A DNA stretch of 64,000 nt from JBDSKH01 sp050245915 (GTDB taxonomy: Bacteria > Actinomycetota > Actinomycetes > Actinomycetales > Microbacteriaceae): positions 1 through 64,000 of the forward strand of contig JBFWWZ010000002.1 in assembly GCA_050245915.1 (NCBI GenBank). Direction: 5' to 3'. The stretch's first letter is position 1, and the number at the start of each line of letters is the position of its first letter. The notes under the pieces are model-generated. The model made no database searches. It was not told the DNA's origin and saw only the letters and a list, made by a program, of their open reading frames with translations. Below, piece after piece: positions 1 to 7,761 of the stretch. The translations under genes and the position numbers were made by a program.

Positions 1-2
1 TC

Positions 3-212
3 GAAGACCCGGCAGGTCTGTTCCTCGCCTCTCACGTCGTTCCGCTGGTGAACGCCGAACTCGCCGACTCGCTCGCCGAGGTCATCAACGCGGTCTCCGC
101 CAAGCTGACCCCCGCCGGACTTGTCGCACTCAACGTGCAGTCGACGGTCGACCAATTGTCGGCTGCCGACATCGCCACGCAGTGGCTCACCGAGAACGGC
201 CTGCTCAACTAG
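3..212 (+). CDS. Glycine betaine/choline-type ABC transporter substrate-binding protein, C-terminal fragment
   Basis: Open frame entering from the left edge and ending in TAG; only the last 69 residues are present. The segment contains GLFLASHVVPLVNAEL followed by VINAVSAKLTPAGLVALN and ends WLTENGLLN. This is the C-terminal lobe pattern of OpuAC/ProX-type binding proteins, which capture quaternary-amine osmolytes outside the membrane for an ABC importer. The permease and ATPase genes, if present, lie to the left. Family call is by recognition of this short segment; the exact ligand cannot be told. Confidence 0.75.
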   Translation, partial: EDPAGLFLASHVVPLVNAELADSLAEVINAVSAKLTPAGLVALNVQSTVDQLSAADIATQWLTENGLLN

Positions 213-280
213 CCTGCACGCTCGGGCAGAGGTGGAGCGGAACCTCTTCCCGAGATTGCACCCCGGTTGGAAAGGAACCA

Positions 281-958
281 ATGACGAAGCAGTTGGCGCG
301 TCGGGCCGCGCTTGCGAAGGCAGGGATACTTCTCGTCCTCCTCCTGACCGCCGTCGCCGTCGGGATCTTTGTGCCGCTGCCGAGCGTGGAGACGATCCAA
401 GCGGCTGCGGCGGGAACGGGCTGGTGGGGCGCTGCCGTGTTCGTCGTCGCCTACGGTCTGGTGACTCTGACCCCGATCCCGAAGAACGTCGTCAGCGTCG
501 CCGCCGGGCTCACCTGGGGGCTGGGTCTCGGCGTCGCACTGGTCTACACGGGTGCGCTGATCGGGGCAGCGTTGGCCTTCGCCATCGGTCGGGCTTTGGG
601 CCGCGAGGCGGTTGAACGATTCACGGGCGCCCGGGTCGCCCGAGTGGACGACCTTCTGCGGCGACGAGGGCTGGTGACGCTGATCGGTGTTCGGTTGGTA
701 CCGGTACTGCCGTTCACCGTCATCAACTACTCAGCGGGGCTGACAGCCGTGCGGCCGCGCGACTATGCGATCGGCACCATGGTGGGCATTGTGCCGGGAA
801 CGATCGCCTACGTCGCCGTGGGGGCATTCGGAACGACTCTGGGATGGCCCTTCTACGTTGCAGCTGGCGCGTTGGGTCTCCTCACTCTCGCCGGGGTGGT
901 TTACAGTGTCATCGCCCGGCGCACCAGGCAGAGCGCCCAAGACGGGTCCGCCGAATGA
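281..958 (+). CDS. VTT/TVP38-family (DedA-like) integral membrane protein
   Basis: 225 residues. The ATG at 281 follows a good ribosome site (GGAAAGGAA); an upstream in-frame ATG lacks one. Several hydrophobic segments are visible, at about residues 12-35, 47-68, 75-110, 145-165 and 175-205. The VTT signature region RLVPVLPFTVINYSAGL lies near residue 140, preceded by a VARVDDLLRRRG amphipathic stretch. The family is linked to lipid scrambling and membrane homeostasis. The gene overlaps the following phosphatidyltransferase by ATGA, so the two are translationally coupled, which suggests a joint role in membrane lipids. Function beyond family is inference. Confidence 0.85.
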   Translation: MTKQLARRAALAKAGILLVLLLTAVAVGIFVPLPSVETIQAAAAGTGWWGAAVFVVAYGLVTLTPIPKNVVSVAAGLTWGLGLGVALVYTGALIGAALAFAIGRALGREAVERFTGARVARVDDLLRRRGLVTLIGVRLVPVLPFTVINYSAGLTAVRPRDYAIGTMVGIVPGTIAYVAVGAFGTTLGWPFYVAAGALGLLTLAGVVYSVIARRTRQSAQDGSAE

Positions 959-1584
959 TCGACGCGCCCCTGCGCCGGGCACTGAGCCGGCCGCTGGCCG
1001 GTTTGGCCCGGATCGTGGACGTCGCCTGGGTGACGCCGGACCGGTTGACCGTCGCGGGCTTGGTCGTCGGTGTCGGCAGTGCCGTGCTGGCGACCCTACA
1101 GTGCTGGTGGCTCGCACTCGCGGCCTGGCTGATCTCGCGGCTGCTCGATGGCCTCGACGGCGCGTTGGCGCGACGACGGAAGGCGCGGGACCCTACCGCG
1201 CGGCCCAGTGAGGCGGGCGGGTTTCTCGACATCACCGCTGACTTCGTCGTGTACGGGGCGACGGTGGTCGGGGTGGCGATCGGCACCAACATCGGGTTCG
1301 GCGCCCCGTGGTGGCCGTTCCTCGCGGTACTGCTGGCCTACTACATCAACGGCGCGACGTTTCTGGCGTACTCGTCGATTGCGGAACGGACGGGGCGCCA
1401 GATCGACGATGGGCGCTCGCTGTCGTTCCTGGGCCGGATCGCGGAAGGCACCGAGACGATCGTGGTGCACTCGCTGTGGCTGATCCTCCCCGGGTTCGCG
1501 TGGCAGATCGCGGTCGGGTGGGCAGTGCTGGTGGCGGTCAGCGCCGCGCACCGGATGTTCGCCGGCTACCGACTGCTGCGCTGA
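955..1584 (+). CDS. CDP-alcohol phosphatidyltransferase family membrane enzyme
   Basis: 209 residues; starts at the ATG that overlaps the stop of the previous gene (ATGA). Such enzymes transfer a phosphatidyl group from a CDP-linked lipid to an alcohol at the membrane. The catalytic signature is present as DGALAR, then G, GFLD and ITAD, giving DG..AR...G...D...D near residues 63-92. The gap between AR and the G is 14 residues where most members have 8 or 9. Hydrophobic segments follow at about 100-130, 155-175 and 180-200. The alcohol acceptor cannot be told from sequence. Confidence 0.85.
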   Translation: MIDAPLRRALSRPLAGLARIVDVAWVTPDRLTVAGLVVGVGSAVLATLQCWWLALAAWLISRLLDGLDGALARRRKARDPTARPSEAGGFLDITADFVVYGATVVGVAIGTNIGFGAPWWPFLAVLLAYYINGATFLAYSSIAERTGRQIDDGRSLSFLGRIAEGTETIVVHSLWLILPGFAWQIAVGWAVLVAVSAAHRMFAGYRLLR

Positions 1585-1591
1585 GCGCGGC

Positions 1592-2992
1592 CTACTCCAC
1601 GACCAGGGCTCGGAGTCTCCGCAGAAGTCGGATCGCCCCCGCCACCAGACCCCGACCGAGGCGGTGCCGGACATCCTGGATGGCTGCGTTCCAGAGCGGA
1701 TCGTTGTAGGTGGGATAGGGGTGCATGGCGCTCGCGACACTGCTCGTCGACAATCCCGCGTGGACGGCGAGAGTGAGCTCCCCGACCGTTTCGCCGGCAC
1801 GGGGACCCACGATCGTTCCGCCGAGAATCCTGCCGCGCCGATCGACGACGATCTGCGTGAACCCCGTGGTGTCCGACTCGGTGATCGCCCGATCCGAGTG
1901 CTGGTGGTGCTGAGTGACCACGCGGTGGCGGTCCGGATCCGCAACGGCAGCCTGGATGCCCACGGCAGCGACTTCGGGAGAAGTGAAGGTGACGCGAGGG
2001 ATTACCCGCGTCTCTGCTCGGCGCCGCAGCCCCAGAATCGCGTTGGTTGCCGCAACGCTGCCGTTGACCCCGGCGGTGTGGGTGAACTGCGGCAATCCGC
2101 TGATGTCTCCCGCCGCCCAGATTCTGCGGTTGCTGGTTCGCAGGGCCGGGTCGACCCGAACGAACCCGGCGTCGTCGGTGGCGACTTCGGCGGCGGGAAG
2201 GTTGAGCTCGGCGGTACTCGGTGTGCGGCCGAGTGCGGCGAGCAACCGGTCGAAGGCGAGCGTTTGACCGTCGTCGAGCGTGAGGGTGCCAGACAGTCGG
2301 TCGGGGGAACTGGCGGCAGCTGCGGTGCGTCCGGTGAGGATCGTCACCCCATCGGCGAGGAGCGCGTCGTGGATGATGCGGGATGCCGCAACCTCTTCCT
2401 TGGGCAGGATCCGCGGCCCGCGCTGGACGATCGTGACCTGTGAACCGAGGCGTGCCATCGCCTGTCCGAGTTCGCAGCCGATGGCTCCGCCGCCAAGAAT
2501 CACCAGTTTCCCCGGGAGTTCGCGGAGGTCCCAGAAGGACCCGCTGGTCAGCACCTGCAACCCGTCAGCGCCGGCAAGATGCGGTGTCGCGGGCGTGGTG
2601 CCGGTGGCGATGACCGCCTGCCGGAAACGCGTCTCCGCGCCGTCGACCGACAGGGATTGCGGGGACAGGAACCGTGCGCTGCCATCGGCGACCGTGACGC
2701 CTTCCGCCTCGAGGGCTTCGCGGGAATCGACCGGCTCGATCGTGTGGATGGCCTCGTGAACGCGCTGCATGGTGGCGGCGAAGTCGACCGGGCCGCGTTC
2801 GGAGGGCCTCTCGTGTGCGGCGGAGATGAGGGTCTTCGAGGGCACGCATCCGGTCCAGAGGCAGTCGCCGCCGAGACGGTCCTTCTCGACGAGGAGCACG
2901 CGGGCACCGAAACCGGCCGCCGCTTTGCTGGCCACGAGACCCGCACTGCCTCCACCGACGACGACCAGATCCCATGTTCTCAACTCAGTCAT
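1592..2992 (-). CDS. FAD-dependent pyridine nucleotide-disulfide oxidoreductase (mercuric reductase/lipoamide dehydrogenase-like)
   Basis: 466 residues from the ATG at 2992, which has GGAGAGG upstream; longer in-frame starts would overlap the divergent gene's control region. Features in order: FAD-binding VVVGGGSAGL (residues 9-18), redox disulfide in GGDCLWTGCVPSKT (40-53), second nucleotide site VILGGGAIGCELG near 175, FAD motif WAAGDISG near 310, and a C-terminal dimerisation domain. The C-terminal active-site segment reads HPYPTYND, a variant of the usual HPT..E. No N-terminal metal-binding domain and no mer genes are nearby, so mercuric reductase activity is not supported. The substrate is unknown. 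Confidence 0.85.
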   Translation of the reverse strand: MTELRTWDLVVVGGGSAGLVASKAAAGFGARVLLVEKDRLGGDCLWTGCVPSKTLISAAHERPSERGPVDFAATMQRVHEAIHTIEPVDSREALEAEGVTVADGSARFLSPQSLSVDGAETRFRQAVIATGTTPATPHLAGADGLQVLTSGSFWDLRELPGKLVILGGGAIGCELGQAMARLGSQVTIVQRGPRILPKEEVAASRIIHDALLADGVTILTGRTAAAASSPDRLSGTLTLDDGQTLAFDRLLAALGRTPSTAELNLPAAEVATDDAGFVRVDPALRTSNRRIWAAGDISGLPQFTHTAGVNGSVAATNAILGLRRRAETRVIPRVTFTSPEVAAVGIQAAVADPDRHRVVTQHHQHSDRAITESDTTGFTQIVVDRRGRILGGTIVGPRAGETVGELTLAVHAGLSTSSVASAMHPYPTYNDPLWNAAIQDVRHRLGRGLVAGAIRLLRRLRALVVE

Positions 2993-3098
2993 GCCGGCCT
3001 CTCCGTGGCGCGATCCGATATCCGCCACCCCAGTTGTAGCAACGCTCGGTGTCCTCGTATGGTGACCGATCACACAGATCCGCGAATCCCGGTCACCG

Positions 3099-3134
3099 TA
3101 GCCTTCGACCATGACAGGTTCGGGTGCGCCGTGA
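3099..3134 (+). promoter_or_regulatory. Putative leaderless promoter and 7-codon leader peptide before the GH15 gene
   Basis: TAGCCT (3099-3104) lies 6 nt before ATG 3111, the spacing seen at many starts in this window. That ATG opens MTGSGAP and ends at TGA 3132-3134, overlapping the GTG (3131) of the glucosidase as GTGA. The arrangement fits translation of a short leader followed by reinitiation. It is inferred from sequence only and could be chance. Confidence 0.4.
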
Positions 3135-4954
3135 GCGAGGTTCCGATCGCCGACCATGCGCTGCTCTCGGATCGGCACTCCGCTGCGCTGGTGACCCGAG
3201 ACGGTTCGATCGCTTGGTTGTGCTTTCCCCGATTCGACAGCGAATCAGTTTTCGCGTCGATCCTCGATGACGACGCGGGCCATTGGTCGATCCGCCCGGT
3301 CGACCCCGCCGTGTCGACCCGGACTTATGTCGAGGGGACGATGGTGCTCCAAACCACCTTCGACACTGACGATGGCACCGTCGAATTGCTGGATGCTCTG
3401 GAGCTCGGCGACTCGGCCGACCCTCATCGCCTCGGCGAGCACTCCCCCCACGTCGTTCTGAGAGGCGTGCGGTGCACGCGGGGACGGGTGACCATCGAGA
3501 TGGTCTGCCGCCTGCGCCCGGAATACGGTCTGGTCGTGCCGGTGCTCACGGAGGTCGACTCCGCCGTCGCGGCGATCGGCGGTTCGGGACAGTTCACCGT
3601 GTCGCTTCCGCAGCGCGGCCATCTCGTGGGCGGGGAGATCCGGCTTTGCATCACCCTGAACGCCGGTGAGCAGCACTTCTTCGCCCTGCAGCGGACCGGT
3701 CTCGGACGACCATTGCCGAGCGCCTACACCCAAGATGACATCAGCCGGGCCCTGGCAGCCACCGTCGAAAGGTGGCAAGAATGGTCGGCGATCCACCAGA
3801 GCTACGACGGACCGTGGCGTGACCTCGTTCACACTTCAGGCCGGGTGCTGCAGGCATTGAGCTACCAGCCGACCGGGGCGATCGTTGCGGCCGCCACGAC
3901 ATCCCTGCCCGAGATGGTCGGCGGCGAACGCAACTGGGACTACCGCTACTCCTGGGTGCGCGACGCCAGCTTCACCATGCAGGCGCTCTGGGTCGCCGCA
4001 TGTCCGGATGAAGCCCACGAGTTCTTCGACTTCGTGACGGCGGCTGCAGCTCACTCCGAGCCCGAGAAGCATTTGCAGATCATGTTCGGGATCGGCGGAG
4101 AACACGATCTGTCGGAGCGCTTGCTGCCCCAGCTCCGCGGATGGCGCTCGACCGGTCCCGTTCGCGTCGGAAACGGAGCTTGGAATCAGCCACAGCTGGA
4201 TGTGTACGGCGAGCTTCTCGACGCGGCGTATCGGCTTCGTGACCAGCTGGGGGAGATCCGGCCGGCCCTCCGGGTCTTTCTGATCGCGCTCGCCGATGCG
4301 GCCACCCGCCAGTGGGAGCAGCCGGACAATGGCATCTGGGAGGTTCGAGGTACACCCCGGCACTTCCTCTACTCCAAACTGATGTGCTGGGTCGCCCTCG
4401 ATCGCGCGGTCGCCATGGCCGACCAACTGGAAGCGACCGACCGGATCCCCGAATGGGCGACGATGGCCGACCGCATCCGTGGCGTCATCCTCGAGCAGGG
4501 GTGGGACGAGCAGGCGGGCGCCTACACGCAATCGTTCGGGTCGCCGGAGCTCGACGCATCGTCGCTCATGATGCCGATCGTCGGCTTCGTGCCCGCCTCT
4601 GATCCACGCATGCTCTCCACGATCGATGCCATTCTCGACCGGCTCACCGACCCCGTCGGTCTGGTTTATCGCTACCGGACAGAATCTGGCGTCGATGGCG
4701 TCACCGGCGAGGAGGGGGCCTTTCTGCTGTGCTCCTTCTGGCTCGCCCAAGCTCTCGCCGAGGCTGGCCGGGTGGAGCGGGCCACCGAGGTCTTCGAAGC
4801 CGCGATCGGCCACATCAACGATGTCGGCCTCCTCGCCGAAGAGGTCGATCCCGTAACGGGGGAGCAGTTGGGCAACTTTCCCCAAGCGTTCAGCCACGTG
4901 GGGCTGGTCAATGCGGCGTGGGCGATCCACCGAGCCAGCCCCGGCCCTGTGTGA
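3131..4954 (+). CDS. Glycoside hydrolase family 15 protein (glucoamylase/trehalase-like)
   Basis: 607 residues from GTG 3131; the in-frame ATG at 3059 would add 24 residues lacking family similarity. The N-terminal part opens with the family's PIADHALLSDRHSAALV and GSIAWLCFPRFDS (beta-sandwich domain, to about residue 230). The (alpha/alpha)6 barrel follows, with GGERNWDYRYSWVRDASF near residue 265 and TGEEGAFLLCSFWLAQ near 530 carrying the likely acid and base glutamates. The family releases glucose from alpha-glucosides, and many actinobacterial members are trehalases. No signal peptide, so cytoplasmic. Transcribed divergently from the oxidoreductase. Confidence 0.88.
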   Translation: MSEVPIADHALLSDRHSAALVTRDGSIAWLCFPRFDSESVFASILDDDAGHWSIRPVDPAVSTRTYVEGTMVLQTTFDTDDGTVELLDALELGDSADPHRLGEHSPHVVLRGVRCTRGRVTIEMVCRLRPEYGLVVPVLTEVDSAVAAIGGSGQFTVSLPQRGHLVGGEIRLCITLNAGEQHFFALQRTGLGRPLPSAYTQDDISRALAATVERWQEWSAIHQSYDGPWRDLVHTSGRVLQALSYQPTGAIVAAATTSLPEMVGGERNWDYRYSWVRDASFTMQALWVAACPDEAHEFFDFVTAAAAHSEPEKHLQIMFGIGGEHDLSERLLPQLRGWRSTGPVRVGNGAWNQPQLDVYGELLDAAYRLRDQLGEIRPALRVFLIALADAATRQWEQPDNGIWEVRGTPRHFLYSKLMCWVALDRAVAMADQLEATDRIPEWATMADRIRGVILEQGWDEQAGAYTQSFGSPELDASSLMMPIVGFVPASDPRMLSTIDAILDRLTDPVGLVYRYRTESGVDGVTGEEGAFLLCSFWLAQALAEAGRVERATEVFEAAIGHINDVGLLAEEVDPVTGEQLGNFPQAFSHVGLVNAAWAIHRASPGPV

Positions 4955-4986
4955 ACCAACACACAGAATCGCGGCCGACCCGGCCG

Positions 4987-4992
4987 TATCGT
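4987..4992 (+). promoter_or_regulatory. -10 element of a leaderless promoter
   Basis: TATCGT placed 6 nt before the ATG at 4999, with no ribosome site between. Transcription would begin at the start codon. Confidence 0.45.
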
Positions 4993-4998
4993 TCGAAG

Positions 4999-5721
4999 AT
5001 GACGGAAGACGTGCCGGACTTCGCGGATTTGAGCGCCCTCTACATCAACTGCACTCTCAAGAGAAGCCCAGAGCTCAGCCACACCGAAGGCCTGATGGAC
5101 CGCAGCATTGCGCTGATGAGGAAACTCGGGGCGTCGGTCGACTATCTGCGGCTCATCGACCATCCCGTCGCGAGCGGCGTCTACCCGGACATGCGCGAAC
5201 AGGGCTGGGCCGAGGACGCCTGGCCGGAGCAGATCTGGCCCCAAGTCCTCGATGCCGACATCCTCGTGGTCGGCGGGCCGCTCTGGTTGGGCGACAACTC
5301 GTCTGTCGCTCGGCAGCTCGTGGAGCGCCTCTACGCGATGAGCGGCCTGTTCAACGATCGCGGCCAGTACATCTACTACGGCAAGACCGCAGGGGTGCTG
5401 ATCACCGGCAATGAGGATGGCGTCAAGCACGGCGCCATGTCCCTGTTGTACAGCCTGCAGCACATCGGTTTCGTCATCCCGCCGGCGGCCGACGCCGGAT
5501 GGATCGGTGAGGTCGGGCCCGGCCCGAGCTATCTCGACCCGGGATCGGGTGGTCCCGAGAATGACTTCACCAACCGCAACACCACGTTCATGACCTGGAA
5601 TCTGTTGCACCTGGCCCGAATGCTCAAGGATGCCGGCGGGATCCCGGCGCACGGCAACCTGCGTCAGGAGTGGAATGCGGGCGAGCGGTTCGGGTTCGAT
5701 GCCAACCCCGAGTATCGATGA
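4999..5721 (+). CDS. NAD(P)H-dependent flavodoxin-fold oxidoreductase
   Basis: 240 residues. Opens with a first beta strand and phosphate-binding loop, ALYINCTLKRSPELSHTEGL (residues 11-30), matching NADPH-dependent FMN reductase and flavodoxin-like families. ILVVGGPLWLGDNSS near residue 90 is the second flavin-contacting loop, and YYGKTAGVLITGNEDG near 130 the third. No signal peptide. Its stop overlaps the start of the methyltransferase, so the two form a coupled pair. The substrate is unknown; a quinone or FMN reductase role is family-based inference. Confidence 0.8.
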   Translation: MTEDVPDFADLSALYINCTLKRSPELSHTEGLMDRSIALMRKLGASVDYLRLIDHPVASGVYPDMREQGWAEDAWPEQIWPQVLDADILVVGGPLWLGDNSSVARQLVERLYAMSGLFNDRGQYIYYGKTAGVLITGNEDGVKHGAMSLLYSLQHIGFVIPPAADAGWIGEVGPGPSYLDPGSGGPENDFTNRNTTFMTWNLLHLARMLKDAGGIPAHGNLRQEWNAGERFGFDANPEYR

Positions 5722-6335
5722 GCTGGGTCTACGACCGCGGCGCAGGCCTCTACGACGTTCTCTCCGGTGAGACGCTGATCTATCGGCGGGGTCGCGAAGC
5801 CGGTGTACACCTCCTGGGCCTTCGGTCGGGGGATGCAGTGTTGGATGTCGGGTGCGGGACCGGACTGAACTTCCCGTTGCTGATTGACGCGGTCGGGGCG
5901 ACCGGGCGGGTGATTGGGCTCGATCGGAGCGCCGCAATGCTCGAGGTCGCCGACCGGCGAGTCACGACGCACGGGTGGTCGAACGTGACCACCGTGCATG
6001 CGGACGCGACGGACTTCACCGTGATCGACGTCGGTGTCGTCCGGGTGGATGCGGTCATCGCGACCTATTCACTGAGTGTCATCGACGACTGGTCCGCCGC
6101 GTGGGACCGCATGCGCGACATCCTGCGTTCCGGGGGCCGGGCCGGGATCGTCGACATGCAACGCCCGACCGGGGCGGCAACCATCTTGAGCCCGCTGGCG
6201 CAGCTAGCGTGCTGGGTGGGGCGGTCCGACATCGACGCACACCCGTGGAGCGTCCTTCAGGCCAGCGGCGGGGACTACCGCCAGGTGACCGTTCGTGGCG
6301 GGCACATCGTCGCGGCGGCGGCGACGATCCCCTAG
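5718..6335 (+). CDS. Class I SAM-dependent methyltransferase
   Basis: 205 residues. Starts at the ATG overlapping the TGA of the preceding reductase. Motif I VLDVGCGTGLN lies near residues 38-48, the acidic ribose-binding residue is in VIGLDRSAAML near 66, and DAVIATYSLSVIDDW near 112 is the motif IV region. The fold is that of small-molecule methyltransferases of the UbiE/Methyltransf_11 type. The C-terminal part is short and lacks an extra substrate domain. The methyl acceptor is unknown. Coupling to the flavoprotein hints at a shared quinone- or xenobiotic-type substrate, which is inference. Confidence 0.82.
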   Translation: MSWVYDRGAGLYDVLSGETLIYRRGREAGVHLLGLRSGDAVLDVGCGTGLNFPLLIDAVGATGRVIGLDRSAAMLEVADRRVTTHGWSNVTTVHADATDFTVIDVGVVRVDAVIATYSLSVIDDWSAAWDRMRDILRSGGRAGIVDMQRPTGAATILSPLAQLACWVGRSDIDAHPWSVLQASGGDYRQVTVRGGHIVAAAATIP

Positions 6336-6523
6336 CCGGCAGATCGGTGGTCGGTGCTTCTCCGGCCACGGCGTCGATCGGGCAGCACTTCCATCCTCGT
6401 GTCGACGATTGTGCGTCGTCGCGGGTTCCGCGCTGTGTGTCCCAGGTCGCAGAAGGCGCCTGAGGTGCGGCAATACCGTCAGGCATTGCCCAATCACTCC
6501 CTTCTAGGAAAGGACCTTTCACG

Positions 6524-6976
6524 ATGACATCCACACACACGGTTGAAAGCGCTCGCCACAGGGCCACTCTCGGTCGCCGTGCTCTGGCCGGGTTGATCGG
6601 TGGGGTCGCCGGCGGCATCATGTTCGGCATCCTCATGGCCGTGATGGCCATGCTCCCGATGATCGCCTCGATGGTCGGGTCGACCTCACCCGTCGTCGGC
6701 TTCGCCATTCATATCGGCATCTCGATCATGATCGGGCTGGGCCTGACGGTGATCTTTGGCAACCTGCTGCTCACCAGCTACCCGCGCGGAATCGTGGTCG
6801 GTCTGGGCTACGGGGTCGTCTGGTGGGTTCTGGGTCCGCTCATCGTGATGCCGATGATGTTTGGCATGACGCCGTTCACAATTGACACGACCGCCCTGTT
6901 CTCACTCATGGGTCACCTCATCTATGGGGCAATCCTTGGGGTGGTCGCTGTCAGAGTTCTCAAACATCGTCGATGA
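6524..6976 (+). CDS. Small polytopic membrane protein, function unknown
   Basis: 150 residues with AGGAAAGGA upstream of the ATG. Four hydrophobic segments are seen, at about residues 22-50, 58-82, 90-112 and 125-145. The first is rich in glycine and methionine (GLIGGVAGGIMFGILMAVMAMLPM would be its core, here described by position), and the protein has no large soluble domain. I do not recognise a characterised family. It is first in a tight run with the Crp-type regulator (14 bp gap) and the hydrolase-OsmC fusion, so it is probably part of the same stress operon. Confidence 0.7.
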   Translation: MTSTHTVESARHRATLGRRALAGLIGGVAGGIMFGILMAVMAMLPMIASMVGSTSPVVGFAIHIGISIMIGLGLTVIFGNLLLTSYPRGIVVGLGYGVVWWVLGPLIVMPMMFGMTPFTIDTTALFSLMGHLIYGAILGVVAVRVLKHRR

Positions 6977-6990
6977 TTGAGGAGTGCGCC

Positions 6991-7758
6991 ATGGATGTGG
7001 CGTCGGCGCCTTCCGGTGACCGGCGCCCATGGTCGCCAGACGGGCGGGAGGCCAATCCATTGCAGGCAACCGGTTCGGAACCGTTCAGCTGCCTCAGCGA
7101 GGTCGAACTCTTTGCGGATCTGTCCGCGGATGAGATCGCAGCCTTCGACCGGATGGCCCCGGCGCGATCATTCAGTAACGGCGACATCGTCTTCAGCCAG
7201 AGCCAGCCGATCACCGCCTTGTTCATCCTCAAGAAGGGCCGGGTTCGCATCTTCCGCGTCACCGAAGACGGCAAAGCCCTGACGATGGCGATCCTCGAGC
7301 CTGGGGCCGTATTCGGCGAGATGCTGCTGGTCGGTCAACGCATGTACGACAACTACGCGGAGGCGATCGAGGACACCCAGATTTGCCAACTCAGCGTGCA
7401 GGACGTGGAAAGGCATATGCTCTCCGATCCACGGATCGCGATCCGTGTCTCCCGGTACCTCGGAGATCAGGTCGCCCGGTTAGAGGAGCGTCTCACCGAC
7501 CTTGCGTTGCGGCCGCTTATCGCTCGGGCCGCGAGCACGCTGGTGCGTTTGTCTGGATCACAGCGAGCATCCCGGTTGGGGCATGTGACCATTCGGCTCA
7601 CCCACGATCAGCTCGCGGGCCTGCTCGGCGCGACCCGCGAGTCCACCAGCAAGACGATGGCGGACCTCGCCTCTCGCGGTCTCATCCGCCAGGCACGCGG
7701 ACGCATCATTCTCGTCGATCTCGATGGGCTGACCATTCTGTCGAAACGAATGGCGTAG
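6991..7758 (+). CDS. Crp/Fnr-family transcriptional regulator
   Basis: 255 residues. ATG 6991 is chosen over ATG 6973 because GAGGAG sits 8 nt upstream. A disordered N-terminal stretch of about 30 residues precedes a cyclic-nucleotide-binding-type beta barrel (about 40-155), with GAVFGEMLLVGQRMYDNYAE resembling the phosphate-binding cassette. A dimerisation helix follows near 160-180, then a winged helix (about 185-250) with recognition helix TRESTSKTMADLASRGL. No cysteine cluster for an iron-sulfur centre is visible, so it is closer to Crp than Fnr. It likely controls its own operon; the effector is unknown. Confidence 0.88.
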   Translation: MDVASAPSGDRRPWSPDGREANPLQATGSEPFSCLSEVELFADLSADEIAAFDRMAPARSFSNGDIVFSQSQPITALFILKKGRVRIFRVTEDGKALTMAILEPGAVFGEMLLVGQRMYDNYAEAIEDTQICQLSVQDVERHMLSDPRIAIRVSRYLGDQVARLEERLTDLALRPLIARAASTLVRLSGSQRASRLGHVTIRLTHDQLAGLLGATRESTSKTMADLASRGLIRQARGRIILVDLDGLTILSKRMA

Positions 7759-7761
7759 ACG

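Noticed and set aside
121..615. 164-residue frame across the start of the VTT gene
   Set aside because: Out of frame with both flanking real genes, arginine-rich and without a ribosome site; a shadow frame.
1592..2992. Mercury resistance operon
   Set aside because: The oxidoreductase resembles mercuric reductase but has no metal-binding domain, and there is no merR, merT or merP nearby.
3836..4930. 364-residue minus-strand frame opposite the GH15 gene
   Set aside because: Lies wholly antisense to a gene with clear catalytic motifs and has no recognisable domain itself; caused by high GC content.
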